From Scleroderma bovista (taxonomy: Eukaryota; Basidiomycota; Agaricomycetes; Boletales; Sclerodermataceae), in the NCBI GenBank assembly GCA_037178675.1, contig JAYMGJ010000664.1, positions 1 to 64,000 on the forward strand: a stretch of DNA of 64,000 nt, written 5' to 3'. Positions 29,818 to 40,651 of this stretch are shown piece after piece. Each line of letters begins with the position of its first letter. Position 1 is the stretch's first letter. Below the pieces are notes generated by a model that was not told the origin of the DNA, did no database searches, and was given only the letters and a program-made list of their open reading frames with translations. Made by a program: the position numbers and the translations under genes.

Positions 29818-30767
29818 CTAATTTTTTGACTCCGCAGCAGCGGGAGTCACAGCCTTGGCAGAGCGGGCCTTGGCTTTAGAGCTCTTGGAGGTGGACTTTG
29901 GACAGTCCCTGGCCATATGGCCTGGCTGTCCGCAGAACATGCAGAGCTTATCTTTGATGCGCCACTGGCGCTCTTCCTCGGTCAACTTGCCATCCTTTCC
30001 AAGATGGGCGGGGGTTTCGGAGGAGGCAGGCTTGGCACCGGAGGAGCTCTTCGACTTCTCGGAGCTCTTGTTCTTGTTGTCCTTCTCCTTGGTTTTACCC
30101 TTGGAGTCGGACGAGGTGAAGGAGTTGCCTTTGGAGGCGGAGTTGGACAACGAGGAGGTGGAGGTCTTGGTTTGGCGCGCAACTTCAGATTTGCGCTCCC
30201 AGTACCTGGTGTCGATGGTCTGCGCGAGAGTGCGGTAACCATCAAGGGTGCGGGGTTTGCCAACGCGAGAGATTTCGTCCTTGATGCGGTCGGGGAGACC
30301 GCTGTAGAAAATGTGGCGGAGGGTGCCGTCGCCATAGCCGCAGACTTGGCCAGCAAGGCAGTTGAACTCAACCAAGTACTTGTTGATTTTCTGTCCTTCT
30401 TTCATGGACAGGTTGTCCAACTGATGTTCGGCGTCTCCAATGGGGTCGTGCGGGCCGAAGTTGGACTTCAGTTCAGAGATGAACTGGGCATAGTTGTCCA
30501 TCCATAGTGGACGGGCGCGGGGATTGGCAGTAGGTCCGGTTCGAACCATTCGAGGGCCATGAGTAGGTGCGCGAAGGTGTTCGAACAACTGAAAGTTCAT
30601 TCGCATTGAACAAGGGCCATGATCGGTTCCGTCGAACGTTAGGTTCGCGGACTTTAGTAGGAGTCGCGGTTGCAGATGCGTAGTGACTTTGGTCAGCGTG
30701 ACCCTTGTGCAAACAGGAGCAATGGGTCCAGGGTGAGTGAGGCGGAAGGGGTAAGTGTGAGATGTCT
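29818..30767 (-). pseudogene. gag: Gag of element D, C-terminal part
   Basis: It has Ty3-type capsid words (LTFDGTD; LWMDNYAQFISELKSNFGPH; FYSGLPDRIKDEISRVGKP), a Lys/Ser-rich linker and a zinc knuckle CMFCGQPGHMARDC. The part between FDGTD and LWMD is scrambled relative to C and F, with deletions and frame changes. Upstream the gene is broken at 30768 by the 2.1-kb LTR. Residues read through that junction (MLVLCLGYYS...) belong to the LTR and not to Gag. Confidence 0.85.
29821..29827 (-). promoter_or_regulatory. -1 frameshift site between gag and pol of element D
   Basis: The minus strand reads (TC)A AAA AAT followed by the TAG stop. The -1 frame is open into pol. It encodes a peptide (GCIDSDCAPTELCLNASAL) that aligns with the trans-frame peptide of C and F, which supports its translation. 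Confidence 0.7.
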
Positions 30768-32869
30768 TGTGGTCAAAGTGTGGATTTGGGTTGGAGTAAT
30801 AACCCAAACACAACACCAACAAAGGACTACGAAAATGTGCGAGTGGTGGTTTACCTCCGCGGTGTCCAGAGAGGATATGCTGAGGAGGGGGGAAGGGGAT
30901 CTACACCAACAGGGTGATGCAGACAGTGATGCAGGATACTCCTGGGGTACAGGAGTAATAGAAGACGAAGGGGATAGGGGTCTGGACTCTTCCTAAAGCC
31001 TAGGAAGTGTCAAAGCGGGGATTGGGTTGACTGAGACTGAAACAGCGATACTACACCTAGAGATTGGTGCAGCAAAGGGGCAGGGATGCCTCTGATGTCC
31101 AGAGGCGAGGAAGATTGACTGGTATGAAGCCTAGACTCCGCTTGAGCCTAGTATAAAGAATAGATCTTGAATAACTTGGATAAACTTGACAATATTGAGC
31201 CTTTAGACCTTCACTGAAGCCTACAAGGACTCAAAGACTGAAGGGATACTGATTGAGAGAGAGTCTGAGAGAGGGATAATTTCGTGCAATTGGGTCTTTT
31301 TTCACTGGGCTGAGCCCAGGGGTTTAAATACATGGGGGGGCACAGCATTAAAGTACAAAAAGAGAAGGGAGTAAGCAGAATTTGTCAAGGATTGGTAAGG
31401 GATTGGTAAGAGCTTTGTAAGGGGTTTGTAAGCGATCAGTAAGCAAGGGATAAGCAGGAATGAGTAAGCATAGGAAGCATGAATAAGCTGCTGAGTAAAG
31501 GAATGAGTAAGCTGCATGACAAGATTGATTGGTAAGGGAGTGAGTCATCAGCTGAGTAATATACCAAAAATGCGAAAGGGATAGAGTAATACTGATGACA
31601 AGAGAGCATCAGTAAGCAAGGGATGAGTCACTGCACAGCAGAAGGAGTCATTGATGCACAGCCTAAGAAGTTTGATGGGGGGGCTGTGTACCATCAGGAA
31701 TTTGATGGGACAACAATGGGGAAGATCTGGGATTAATAGGGGGATTGATCCGAGACAAAACAGCCACAAGAAGGGTACCAGGGGTCCAGAGGTCTTTTGG
31801 GGGGTCAGCATACACTAAGGTATAGTGCATGTGTTCTAGCGCCGCTGAAGCGCAACCATGGGCTCCCTTGACGAGCTCTCTTCTGGGAAAGAACAAGAGA
31901 GGGTTCTTCTTCCTAATAGCACTATAAAGTGGGGGGAATAACTGTCATGGTGCTGGGGGACGTCGTCTGAAAGTAGGGAAGCGGATAGAGTATTGAATTC
32001 AACGCATCCAGGGAAGCAAGACGAACGACAGAGGAAGATGGACATGGCAAGTATCTGGGAGGAAGGGACCATAGGCTGAGGGCTCAGGGGACACAGAGAC
32101 GACCAGAGAAGACTTCTCAAGCTTGACAATAGACCTAAGATGACCAAAGTACGTCCTTGACGCAGGACTGACGAGGAGAACGCGCTGACCGAGAACGAGA
32201 GGGACTGAGGGAGCAGGCTGGGAAGATATGTGCCAGGCAGTGCACGGGAACTCTGGGAGAGGCTGTCCTAAGAGCAGGACATAGTGGAGATCTGCAGCAA
32301 TAGCGGAGAAATGATCCAGAGAAAATACGGACTCCATAGTGAGCGATGAAGCGAACGTCTGGATTGCGGGGGGAATATCTCCGTGGGAAATGAACAGATT
32401 TGCGTCGGAACTTGACAGGCAGATAGACCACGCTCTAGGCTTTCTGATGGTATAGTCACGTGCCTGATAGCTTCAGAAACGACGGAGCTATTCAAAATAT
32501 CGGAATGCCGGCACTGGGCGCCTAAAAATGACATTTGGGCGCTAAAAATCATTTCTTCTCTTTCTCCTTCGTTTCTCCATCAATTCTTCGGCTTCTTTGA
32601 TCGTTCTGGTATGGGAGTTGGACTGCAGACGTGTGCATTCCTTTCTCATACCACAATTGACGTTATTCCTTCAGTTTCTTCTGCTTCTTGGCGGTTCTCG
32701 TGCGATAGATGACTGTCTGCATTGGCATTCATCTCTCGCATCAGGATAGTCGTCTTGTGCGATAGATGGCTATGATGAGGGTCCGTCGTGCTTATCCTTC
32801 GCATAAGGATCATTTGATATAGGCGTTATCTTCCATGTTCACTGTACCAAACCTGTTTGGTGCGTGACA
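30768..32869 (-). repeat. 2.1-kb LTR copy I-1 inserted in gag of element D
   Basis: About 2102 bp, almost identical and inverted relative to 33908-36010. It starts TGTCACGCACCAAACAGG on the minus strand. A TATA-type TATTTAAA and an R/U5-like pyrimidine-rich end fit an LTR. No target duplication could be matched, and part of gag is missing beside it, so a flanking deletion is likely. It contains the same unrecognised frames as copy I-2 (for example 31999-32337). Confidence 0.75.
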
Positions 32870-33113
32870 GCGGGTTGGGGGACGGCGGGTTACTACCTCC
32901 ACTGTCACCGCCATCGTTGCCAGGGTAGCCATTGCTGTAGATGTCCAAGGCATTGTCGAAACGACGTGTGGAGTAAACTCCAGAGTCGTTGGGGCAGCGG
33001 GCAGCAGGGGTCGGAGTAGTTGGGTCGGGGGCGGGGCCCCCAGGCAGAGCCTCTTGGCGCTCTTCGAGCGCACGAGACTGAGCATGGGTAGTGATTATCG
33101 ATCGACTAGTCAT
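32870..33113 (-). pseudogene. gag: Gag of element D, N-terminal part
   Basis: ATG 33113 starts MTSRSIITTHAQSRALEERQ, similar in style and position to the C/F Gag start (MTTRSRARTAAALAEEAG). A Pro/Gly-rich stretch follows, then the frame is cut at 32869 by the LTR copy. Its continuation is at 30767-29818, with sequence missing in between. Confidence 0.75.
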
Positions 33114-33145
33114 GGTTGGGAGTAATTAGCAGGTGTGCAAGAGTG

Positions 33146-33156
33146 AGTTCGAATAT
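33146..33156 (-). other. Predicted self-priming site of element D
   Basis: On the minus strand ATATTCGAACT lies two bases after the 5' LTR. It is complementary, with one mismatch, to AGTTCAAATAT in the LTR (33416-33406), 36 nt downstream of the TATA box. The layout is the same as in C and F. Confidence 0.6.
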
Positions 33157-33158
33157 AC

Positions 33159-33839
33159 TGTCAGAATTGTTTCCTCCGACGAACTCCGACGAGAGCGGAG
33201 ATAAGTATGAAGGGTCGTCGACAACAGGCAGAGGAGATGCGGAAGTGTTTGAGGACTTGGCTTCAGTGTATGTGCTGCGCCCTTGCGATACCTGCGTCCT
33301 CGTATTTCGGAGGACTAAGGAATGGAGAGACGGAGGTCCGACGAAGGTCGGGTTTGCCAGAAGGCAGAGGGGACAGAGGAGAGTTCGCGGGAGGTATTCA
33401 AGCTGATATTTGAACTGAGGGACAATCCCCTCAGCGTGCGGAGTACTTATACTTTACATCGGGAATGTACAGTAACCGAGAAGCGGAGAGAAACATAGCG
33501 GAGACGTAGGTAAGAGTCTGTGGATGACAAATGGATTAGTAACATACACGGAACGGAGGTCAGTGATAAGCATAACAGATCAAAAGGTTAACGGATCACA
33601 GCTATGAGTAATCATTATCTAATCTAAAATGGGAACAAAGGGAACAGGAACAGAAACGGAACGGAGGCATACAATAACCGGAGGCGTAGACGCGGTACTA
33701 TATACTAAAAGGAGACGGAGTGTCAATTGTCAGAGTGGAGATGGATACGTAGCGTCGGAGGTGTGCGATTACGATCGGACTTTAGTTTACAACAGACTAG
33801 AGGCCTTGCGGAGTCACAAGGCGTCATGCGGTCATGACA
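33159..33839 (-). repeat. 5' LTR of element D
   Basis: 681 bp, uninterrupted. It includes a GTATAAGTACTC box on the minus strand (33452-33441). The words GCGGAG and CGGAGG recur many times. TCCAT follows at 33840-33844. Confidence 0.95.
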
Positions 33840-33907
33840 TCCATACCAGACCCAGGTGAATGTGCACGGGTATGGGTTGACCTGTGGGTGGTTCCACAGA
33901 TACCCGA

Positions 33908-36010
33908 TGTCACGCACCAAACAGGTTTGGTACAGTGAACATGGAAGATAACGCCTATATCAAATGATCCTTATGCGAAGGATAAGCACGACGGACCCTC
34001 ATCGTAGCCATCTATCGCACAAGACGACTATCCTGATGCGAGAGATGAATGCCAATGCAGACAGTCATCTATCGCACGAGAACCGCCAAGAAGCAGAAGA
34101 AACTGAAGGAATAACGTCAATTGTGGTATGAGAAAGGAATGCACACGTCTGCAGTCCAACTCCCATACCAGAACGATCAAAGAAGCCGAAGAATTGATGG
34201 AGAAACGAAGGAGAAAGAGAAGAAATGATTTTTAGCGCCCAAATGTCATTTTTAGGCGCCCAGTGCCGGCATTCCGATATTTTGAATAGCTCCGTCGTTT
34301 CTGAAGCTATCAGGCACGTGACTATACCATCAGAAAGCCTAGAGCGTGGTCTATCTGCCTGTCAAGTTCCGACGCAAATCTGTTCATTTCCCACGGAGAT
34401 ATTCCCCCCGCAATCCAGACGTTCGCTTCATCGCTCACTATGGAGTCCGTATTTTCTCTGGATCATTTCTCCGCTATTGCTGCAGATCTCCACTATGTCC
34501 TGCTCTTAGGACAGCCTCTCCCAGAGTTCCCGTGCACTGCCTGGCACATATCTTCCCAGCCTGCTCCCTCAGTCCCTCTCGTTCTCGGTCAGCGCGTTCT
34601 CCTCGTCAGTCCTGCGTCAAGGACGTACTTTGGTCATCTTAGGTCTATTGTCAAGCTTGAGAAGTCTTCTCTGGTCGTCTCTGTGTCCCCTGAGCCCTCA
34701 GCCTATGGTCCCTTCCTCCCAGATACTTGCCATGTCCATCTTCCTCTGTCGTTCGTCTTGCTTCCCTGGATGCGTTGAATTCAATACTCTATCCGCTTCC
34801 CTACTTTCAGACGACGTCCCCCAGCACCATGACAGTTATTCCCCCCACTTTATAGTGCTATTAGGAAGAAGAACCCTCTCTTGTTCTTTCCCAGAAGAGA
34901 GCTCGTCAAGGGAGCCCATGGTTGCGCTTCAGCGGCGCTAGAACACATGCACTATACCTTAGTGTATGCTGACCCCCCAAAAGACCTCTGGACCCCTGGT
35001 ACCCTTCTTGTGGCTGTTTTGTCTCGGATCAATCCCCCTATTAATCCCAGATCTTCCCCATTGTTGTCCCATCAAATTCCTGATGGTACACAGCCCCCCC
35101 ATCAAACTTCTTAGGCTGTGCATCAATGACTCCTTCTGCTGTGCAGTGACTCATCCCTTGCTTACTGATGCTCTCTTGTCATCAGTATTACTCTATCCCT
35201 TTCGCATTTTTGGTATATTACTCAGCTGATGACTCACTCCCTTACCAATCAATCTTGTCATGCAGCTTACTCATTCCTTTACTCAGCAGCTTATTCATGC
35301 TTCCTATGCTTACTCATTCCTGCTTATCCCTTGCTTACTGATCGCTTACAAACCCCTTACAAAGCTCTTACCAATCCCTTACCAATCCTTGACAAATTCT
35401 GCTTACTCCCTTCTCTTTTTGTACTTTAATGCTGTGCCCCCCCATGTATTTAAACCCCTGGGCTCAGCCCAGTGAAAAAAGACCCAATTGCACGAAATTA
35501 TCCCTCTCTCAGACTCTCTCTCAATCAGTATCCCTTCAGTCTTTGAGTCCTTGTAGGCTTCAGTGAAGGTCTAAAGGCTCAATATTGTCAAGTTTATCCA
35601 AGTTATTCAAGATCTATTCTTTATACTAGGCTCAAGCGGAGTCTAGGCTTCATACCAGTCAATCTTCCTCGCCTCTGGACATCAGAGGCATCCCTGCCCC
35701 TTTGCTGCACCAATCTCTAGGTGTAGTATCGCTGTTTCAGTCTCAGTCAACCCAATCCCCGCTTTGACACTTCCTAGGCCTTAGGAAGAGTCCAGACCCC
35801 TATCCCCTTCGTCTTCTATTACTCCTGTACCCCAGGAGTATCCTGCATCACTGTCTGCATCACCCTGTTGGTGTAGATCCCCTTTCCCCCTCCTCAGCAT
35901 ATCCTCTCTGGACACCGCGGAGGTAAACCACCACTCGCACATTTTCGTAGTCCTTTGTTGGTGTTGTGTTTGGGTTATTACTCCAACCCAAATCCACACT
36001 TTGACTCACA
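33908..36010 (+). repeat. 2.1-kb LTR copy I-2
   Basis: About 2103 bp from TGTCACGCACC to about CTCACA. A TATA-type TATTTAAA lies at 35447-35454, followed by a CT-rich leader-like end. The 5-bp flanks (CCCGA and CCGGG) do not match convincingly. Together with I-1 it forms a long inverted repeat with a 1.04-kb centre. It is probably a solo LTR of a long-LTR element not otherwise present here. Confidence 0.7.
34440..34778 (+). CDS. Small ORF inside LTR copy I-2, unknown protein
   Basis: 112 codons, MESVFSLDHFSAIAADLHYV..., with a middle part (VPLVLGQRVLLVSPASRTYF) that has a plausible beta-strand pattern. Two other overlapping frames in this region start at 34225 and 34346, so which one is real cannot be decided. 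The same frame is intact in the inverted copy (32337-31999). It could equally be non-coding U3 sequence. Confidence 0.25.
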   Translation: MESVFSLDHFSAIAADLHYVLLLGQPLPEFPCTAWHISSQPAPSVPLVLGQRVLLVSPASRTYFGHLRSIVKLEKSSLVVSVSPEPSAYGPFLPDTCHVHLPLSFVLLPWMR

Positions 36011-36097
36011 CCGGGTCAACCCACAGGTTGTATGGGTAGCGATCAGCATTGAGCATTGAGTATTTTCATCTAGCTAAATACAATGTGGTGTAATATA

Positions 36098-36310
36098 CTA
36101 GTCATCCCCAATCTCAATTGGCTTGACCTGACAGGCCTTCCCTTTTGACATCTTGTTCATGATGATTGCTGTGGCAGAGCTCATGTTAGGTGGCAGTGGT
36201 GTATCATACCAAGATCCCATGGCAACTTGTGCTTTGAAGCTCTGTGAGCTCATCTGGTGTTGGAGGTGGTTCACCTGGAGACAACTGCCTGAAAAGGCAC
36301 ACTCTGTGTC
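36098..36310 (-). pseudogene. C-terminal fragment of an unknown protein
   Basis: One frame ends MGSWYDTPLPPNMSSATAII... KPIEIGDD with a TAG stop at 36098-36100. An adjacent frame just upstream reads LSPGEPPPTPDELTELQS. Together they look like the end of a protein broken by a small indel or by an unrecognised intron. The family is not recognised. Confidence 0.3.
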
Positions 36311-36953
36311 GACAGCATCAGCAAATCCCCAAAATCCCCCAGAGGATGACAGCTTGTCATATATTTTATTATGTAGTTACAGTTCCCTCCAATAGTCCAG
36401 GAAGCCCAGAGAGCTCCAGGTCCACAGCAATTTGATCCACACTGCCAATCACAGAACAGTCAGAACTGAACAGTGCTGACCATGTTACAAGAGTATAACC
36501 CAGTTTGCACAGTCATGTGCAAGAACCAGCGGAAATTTAGCCTTTGCCACATAGTACCTTAAGGTGTAGTTTTCTGTAGTACTAGGCACTTCGATACTAG
36601 TTGCAGGTCAATCATTTATACAAATTTCAACACAACAGTATACTCGGGGACTGCCGACTGGCGTCGGCTGATACCTTGCTTGACCAAGTGCCACAATGCA
36701 GGTGAGACTGAAAAACAATGACAACCACAATGTTCCATTAAACATGTAAGTAATCTAGGATATCAGACCACAGGCTATGAAACCAAAACACAAATAGATT
36801 GAAAGGAAGATGCATAATAATGATGGAAGGATCTGACAGGCTCCGAAAGTGCAAGACATAAACATCAACTTTGAAAAAATAGCCAACTAAATGACGCAAT
36901 TAGGAAACGAATGGTTAGGATGAAAGAGAGTTGTGTAGCAGAGTCAAGTAAAT
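36311..36953. other. Region without a recognisable gene
   Basis: AT-rich sequence with several short frames on both strands, none with convincing composition or motifs. I see no element ends and no repeats shared with the rest of the window. Confidence 0.5.
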
Positions 36954-38106
36954 TTAGGAGCAACGGGCTTTCTTGTTTGGTGAAGAACTTGGATCAACAA
37001 ATAAATCTGCCACCTTACGCTTCCTTGGTGTTGTTACGATAGAACGTGGAGGTACCAAAACACGTATCATGACAATGTCTGCAGCATAGACATCATTACC
37101 AGGATTCCCCCTTCTTTCGCCAATTGCCCAGTGACTGAGTGCGAAGTAAAGCTCAACTAAAGCACCTTCCAAATGGTGGCGATACTTCTGCGGGTTGATT
37201 AGTTTTCCGTCTATGCCATATGCTGGGACGGGAAGAACTCAATGAGTGTCCTTGATGGCATCAAGACCACTAGCCGCTGCATCATGGAATGTAGGCCAGT
37301 TTTCAATGGAAAAAACAGAGCTTTCTAAGATTGGTTTGGCATCATCAGTAACAAAGCATTAGATTGCTATCCAGGAATGTACCAGTATCATTCTCCTTGT
37401 TCTCTCCACTGTTGTCGATGTCTTCAGCCACGCCAGCATCCGTGGGTTCATCATCGCTACCAAGGGGCTAGTATCCGAAATAAACCGTTGAACATCAGAC
37501 TTTATAGCTCGAAGACATATTAGCTTGGAGACTCACCTCAAAGAGCTTATGGCGCACTTTAAAGTGAACTCCTGCCTCGTTACCTGGAAGAAAAAGACCT
37601 TTCTTTCTAGGGTATCCAGGAGTGGCAATGTTGTCCTGTAAACAGCACAGGTTTTCAATGACAGTAGGAAAATCATCCTTGAATGGCATCACATCGGGCT
37701 GCTCATTTGCGCATGATGCTTTGACCTCAGCGAGGTCCTTCCAGATTTGTGATGGACCACGATAGCCCGCATCAGCAGTAAGCCAGAAGTCACGGTGAGA
37801 AATCTTGACAACTGCACAAAGGGGTGCTGGATCAATTTCTTCGCAGGGTGGAGAAGGGTACTTGGATGTGTCAACGTGAGGGCCATCTTGTGTCTTGTCA
37901 CCGCTCGCTTTAATAATAAGCCTATTTGCACGACCGTCCCGTGCCCAAGTGACATTATCACGGAACGCACTGTCGCCAAGATAGAAGCCAGTGTTGACCA
38001 TATTTTTCCTAGCCACAATGAGTCGAGAGGGTAATGTGGGCAGGGAAGGCTGAAGTACATTTCCGTCACCTTTGGCAGTGGTTTTTCTAGCAGTCCCACT
38101 AGCCAT
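36954..38106 (-). pseudogene. Gene of unknown function next to the Helitron, decayed at its 3' end
   Basis: Start ATG 38106 (MASGTARKTTAKGDGNVLQP). Exon 1 is 190 codons. The intron is 37468-37536 (GTGAGT to TAG, 69 bp), keeping phase into PLGSDDEPTDAGVAEDIDNS. The frame then stops near 37360. A shifted frame continues with DDAKPILESSVFSIENWPTF and, after one TGA, ends HWAIGERRGNPGNDVYAADI... PRKRKVADLFVDPSSS at 36954. The C-terminus has two basic clusters that could be nuclear localisation signals. I do not recognise a domain. It lies head-to-head with the Helitron gene, with 433 bp between the starts, and could belong to the Helitron or be captured host sequence. Confidence 0.5.
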
Positions 38107-38307
38107 GATGAAAGACAAAGAATGACAACAGCGGGAGTGGCACGAGAAGACAAGAGACAAGATGAGAGTAAAAGCGATCAGAGAGAGTGACCAGAGACAA
38201 CAAAGAGAGTGACCAGAGACAAAAGGGAAAGACCAGAGAGAGAGACAGCACTGGAAGAGGGGAGAGAACGAAAGAGCGGTGAGGAAAAGTGGGCGACACT
38301 GTGCCGT

Positions 38308-38316
38308 CTTTTATAG
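38308..38316 (-). promoter_or_regulatory. TATA box upstream of the unknown gene at 36954-38106
   Basis: CTATAAAAG on the minus strand, about 200 nt upstream of ATG 38106, followed by a long CT-rich stretch, a common fungal promoter layout. Confidence 0.5.
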
Positions 38317-38539
38317 CTTGTGAGGCACAGGGTTTGGTAAGCATGGAATATCTTTGCACCCTCATTCCACATACCTGGAGATGGTCTAGACTATCGGTCA
38401 ATAACATTTGAGGGATGGAGTTTGGTAAGCCAATGTCCCTGCCCACAATATATGGTCACATTCACCTGTATACGGTTTAGACTCTTGGTCCTCATGGTGG
38501 GAATGGAATTATTTTCTCTCTGTTCACGCTGATTCCTCT

Positions 38540-40442
38540 GTGCAACCTATGGCCCCAGAATTTGAGGAGGAGCCAAGTGAACGTGAACTTCTCATTCAGC
38601 TAAGTATCCGCGAGATAACTGCTCGGCTTAAGGGTGTGCTCAAAATCAGTCATGAGCAGCGGCATAACAAGGAACGCCTCCTTGACCATGTGGTGGATCA
38701 TGCACCATCAGAGCACCTTGAGTTTCTGTGCAATGCTGGTTGAGAGAAGATGAAAGCTGTGGAAAAAGAAGGGAGGCAGGGGCAGATAGCTGCAATGAGA
38801 AAGCGTAAACATACGGAAGAAGCACCCCAAAGACGTATGGCTCCACGAATTGATGAAGTCTGTGAGGAAGATGACTATGACCCCTCCCAGTTTCTTCAGT
38901 GTCCTTCTGATGAAGAGGTGAAGGAATGCTATAGACAGTTCTTCAATGCGACTTCCAATGCTGCGCTGCAATCAGGAACATGCAGCATCTGTGCATGCGA
39001 ATGCAGTACCCATGATGATGGACTTACAGAGGTTTATCTTGACTGCCTCTCGAATGCTGACCGTTTGGTCCCAAAAAGAGCACACCCCAGACACGACCTT
39101 TTTGATGGCAAGCTTCTTGAACCATCTGCAGTTAAGACTATCAATGGACGTCACTTAATTTCCATCTGCTCTTGGTGTTCAGATGACCTAAAGAAATCCA
39201 GCGACAAACCTCCACGCTACGCCCTTGCAAATCAGCTCTGGATAGGCAAAGTTCCTTGGCAACTGCAAGTTCTTACCTTTCCGGAGCAGCTTCTTGTTTC
39301 TCTTGTCTATCCACGCGTCTTTGTGTTCAAGCTCTTTCCAAAACGATCTGGAGGAGTACGAGATGTATCAGGTTTGCAGCGGGCAATGAGAGGGAATGTC
39401 AGTTCATATGAACTTGATATGCAAGGCATTGCGTCTATGGTTGAAGGCAAGCTCATGCCACGACCACCTGCTCTCCTGGCATCCCTGATATCTGTGACCT
39501 TCATTGCGCTTGGTCAGCTCCCAAAGTCATGGATTCACTCTATGTTCCAGGTGCACAGACAGGTGGTGCTTGATGCACTTCTGTGGTTGAAAGAGAACAA
39601 CCCGAGGTACTATGGAGACATTGAAATCAGTGCACCTCACATGGATAGTCTACCAGAGGATGACGTACCCCGAGAAATAATGTCCATTGTTCGACAAACA
39701 GACGACATCGGAATTATCGAGCAGGAGAGTGAGGGCTATGTTCCATTAGATGACGACGAAGGTCAATTGCCATCGTGCTAACACGGATTACAAAGAAAAC
39801 TGATGTACCATTTAGTAACCATTCCAGACGTGAGAGGCGCTCACATGCCAGATCATGGTAATGCTACAAATGATATTGGTAAGTGAATGCCAATCACAGA
39901 GTCTAGTATTGTGAACTGATAACTTACCAGAAAATGACGAGCCCAGTGTTGTTCCACTTCAAGTGTCCGGTGCAATCGACACTGACATGTCAAAGCTGAC
40001 AGCCAGTGAACTCATGGCATGGGGTCTTGCTAACCTATGGAAGGAGGGGAAAGAAGGCGGATATGGAGTACGGCATGGCCACCAACCTGTAAATGACTTT
40101 GGGTGACCACGGGCTGGTGAACAAGCTGATGAAAATCACCCAAACTTCTTTGAATGGGCATTTCCTTGTTTGTTCTCCTATGGAGAAGGTGGCATTGAAC
40201 GTGATCACGAAGTCAACATTGAATTCAATGACCATGTAAAATGGCTTCTACGATACCATGACAAGTGATTCCGATGCCACGAGACCTTCCCTTTTGTCAG
40301 TTTTGGCATCATACAACACCGTCAGGTCCTTGGATCGGCACATCTTCAGATGTTGCGAAAGACATTTGAGAAGGATGCTCACATACTGGCAACAATCACG
40401 GCAGAGAAGTTACAAAAATCTCAAGATGAGGAAGAGAGAAAT
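38540..40442 (+). pseudogene. Helitron transposase G, N-terminal part
   Basis: The frame opens at 38540 and has a TGA at 38741, then runs from 38750 to 39781. It includes the Cys-rich word CSICACECSTHDD found at the N-terminus of basidiomycete Helitron proteins (DUF6570-like). An intron at 39879-39930 (GTAAGT to CAG) joins DIENDEPSVVPLQVSGAIDT to the Helitron_like_N region (ENHPNFFEWAFPCLFSYGEGG; HVKWLLRYHDK; GIIQHRQVLGSAHLQMLRKT). In-frame stops occur (TAA at 39779, and TGA codons near 40106 and 40266). Element E interrupts the gene at 40443. The parts at 59012-61575 and 63328-64000 continue it. Confidence 0.85.
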
Positions 40443-40623
40443 TGTAAGGGTGCCCTTAGGGGTCACCCATATTTGTTTACTTATGTAATACTTCCTTTCC
40501 TATTTAATGGCTTCTTGTTATGTAATATAAGACTTACTTCTTATTATCCTACATACTCAAAGAATACACATTGGTCGTGTTCTGTGTTGAGTGAGGATCA
40601 GAGAAGCTACCAACCACCTTAAA
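40443..40623 (+). repeat. 5' LTR of element E
   Basis: 181 bp, TGTAAGGGTGCCCTTAGG... to ...CCACCTTAAA, with only one CpG. Several TAAT/TATA-like words are present. I could not identify a primer site in the 28 nt between the LTR and the gag start. Confidence 0.92.
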
Positions 40624-40651
40624 CTTTTTTGAACATCCATCTACGTATTCA

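Larger units (their letters stand above)
22438..33839 (-). mobile_element. Element D: Ty3/gypsy chromovirus with intact pol
   Basis: Two LTRs (22438-23741, which includes an inserted SINE, and 33159-33839, 681 bp) are flanked by TCCAT (22433-22437 and 33840-33844). It is related to C and F but clearly a different family. It carries gag (broken by a 2.1-kb LTR insertion), an uninterrupted pol, and an antisense gene beside the 3' LTR. Nearly all LTR-LTR differences are at CpG sites. Confidence 0.95.
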
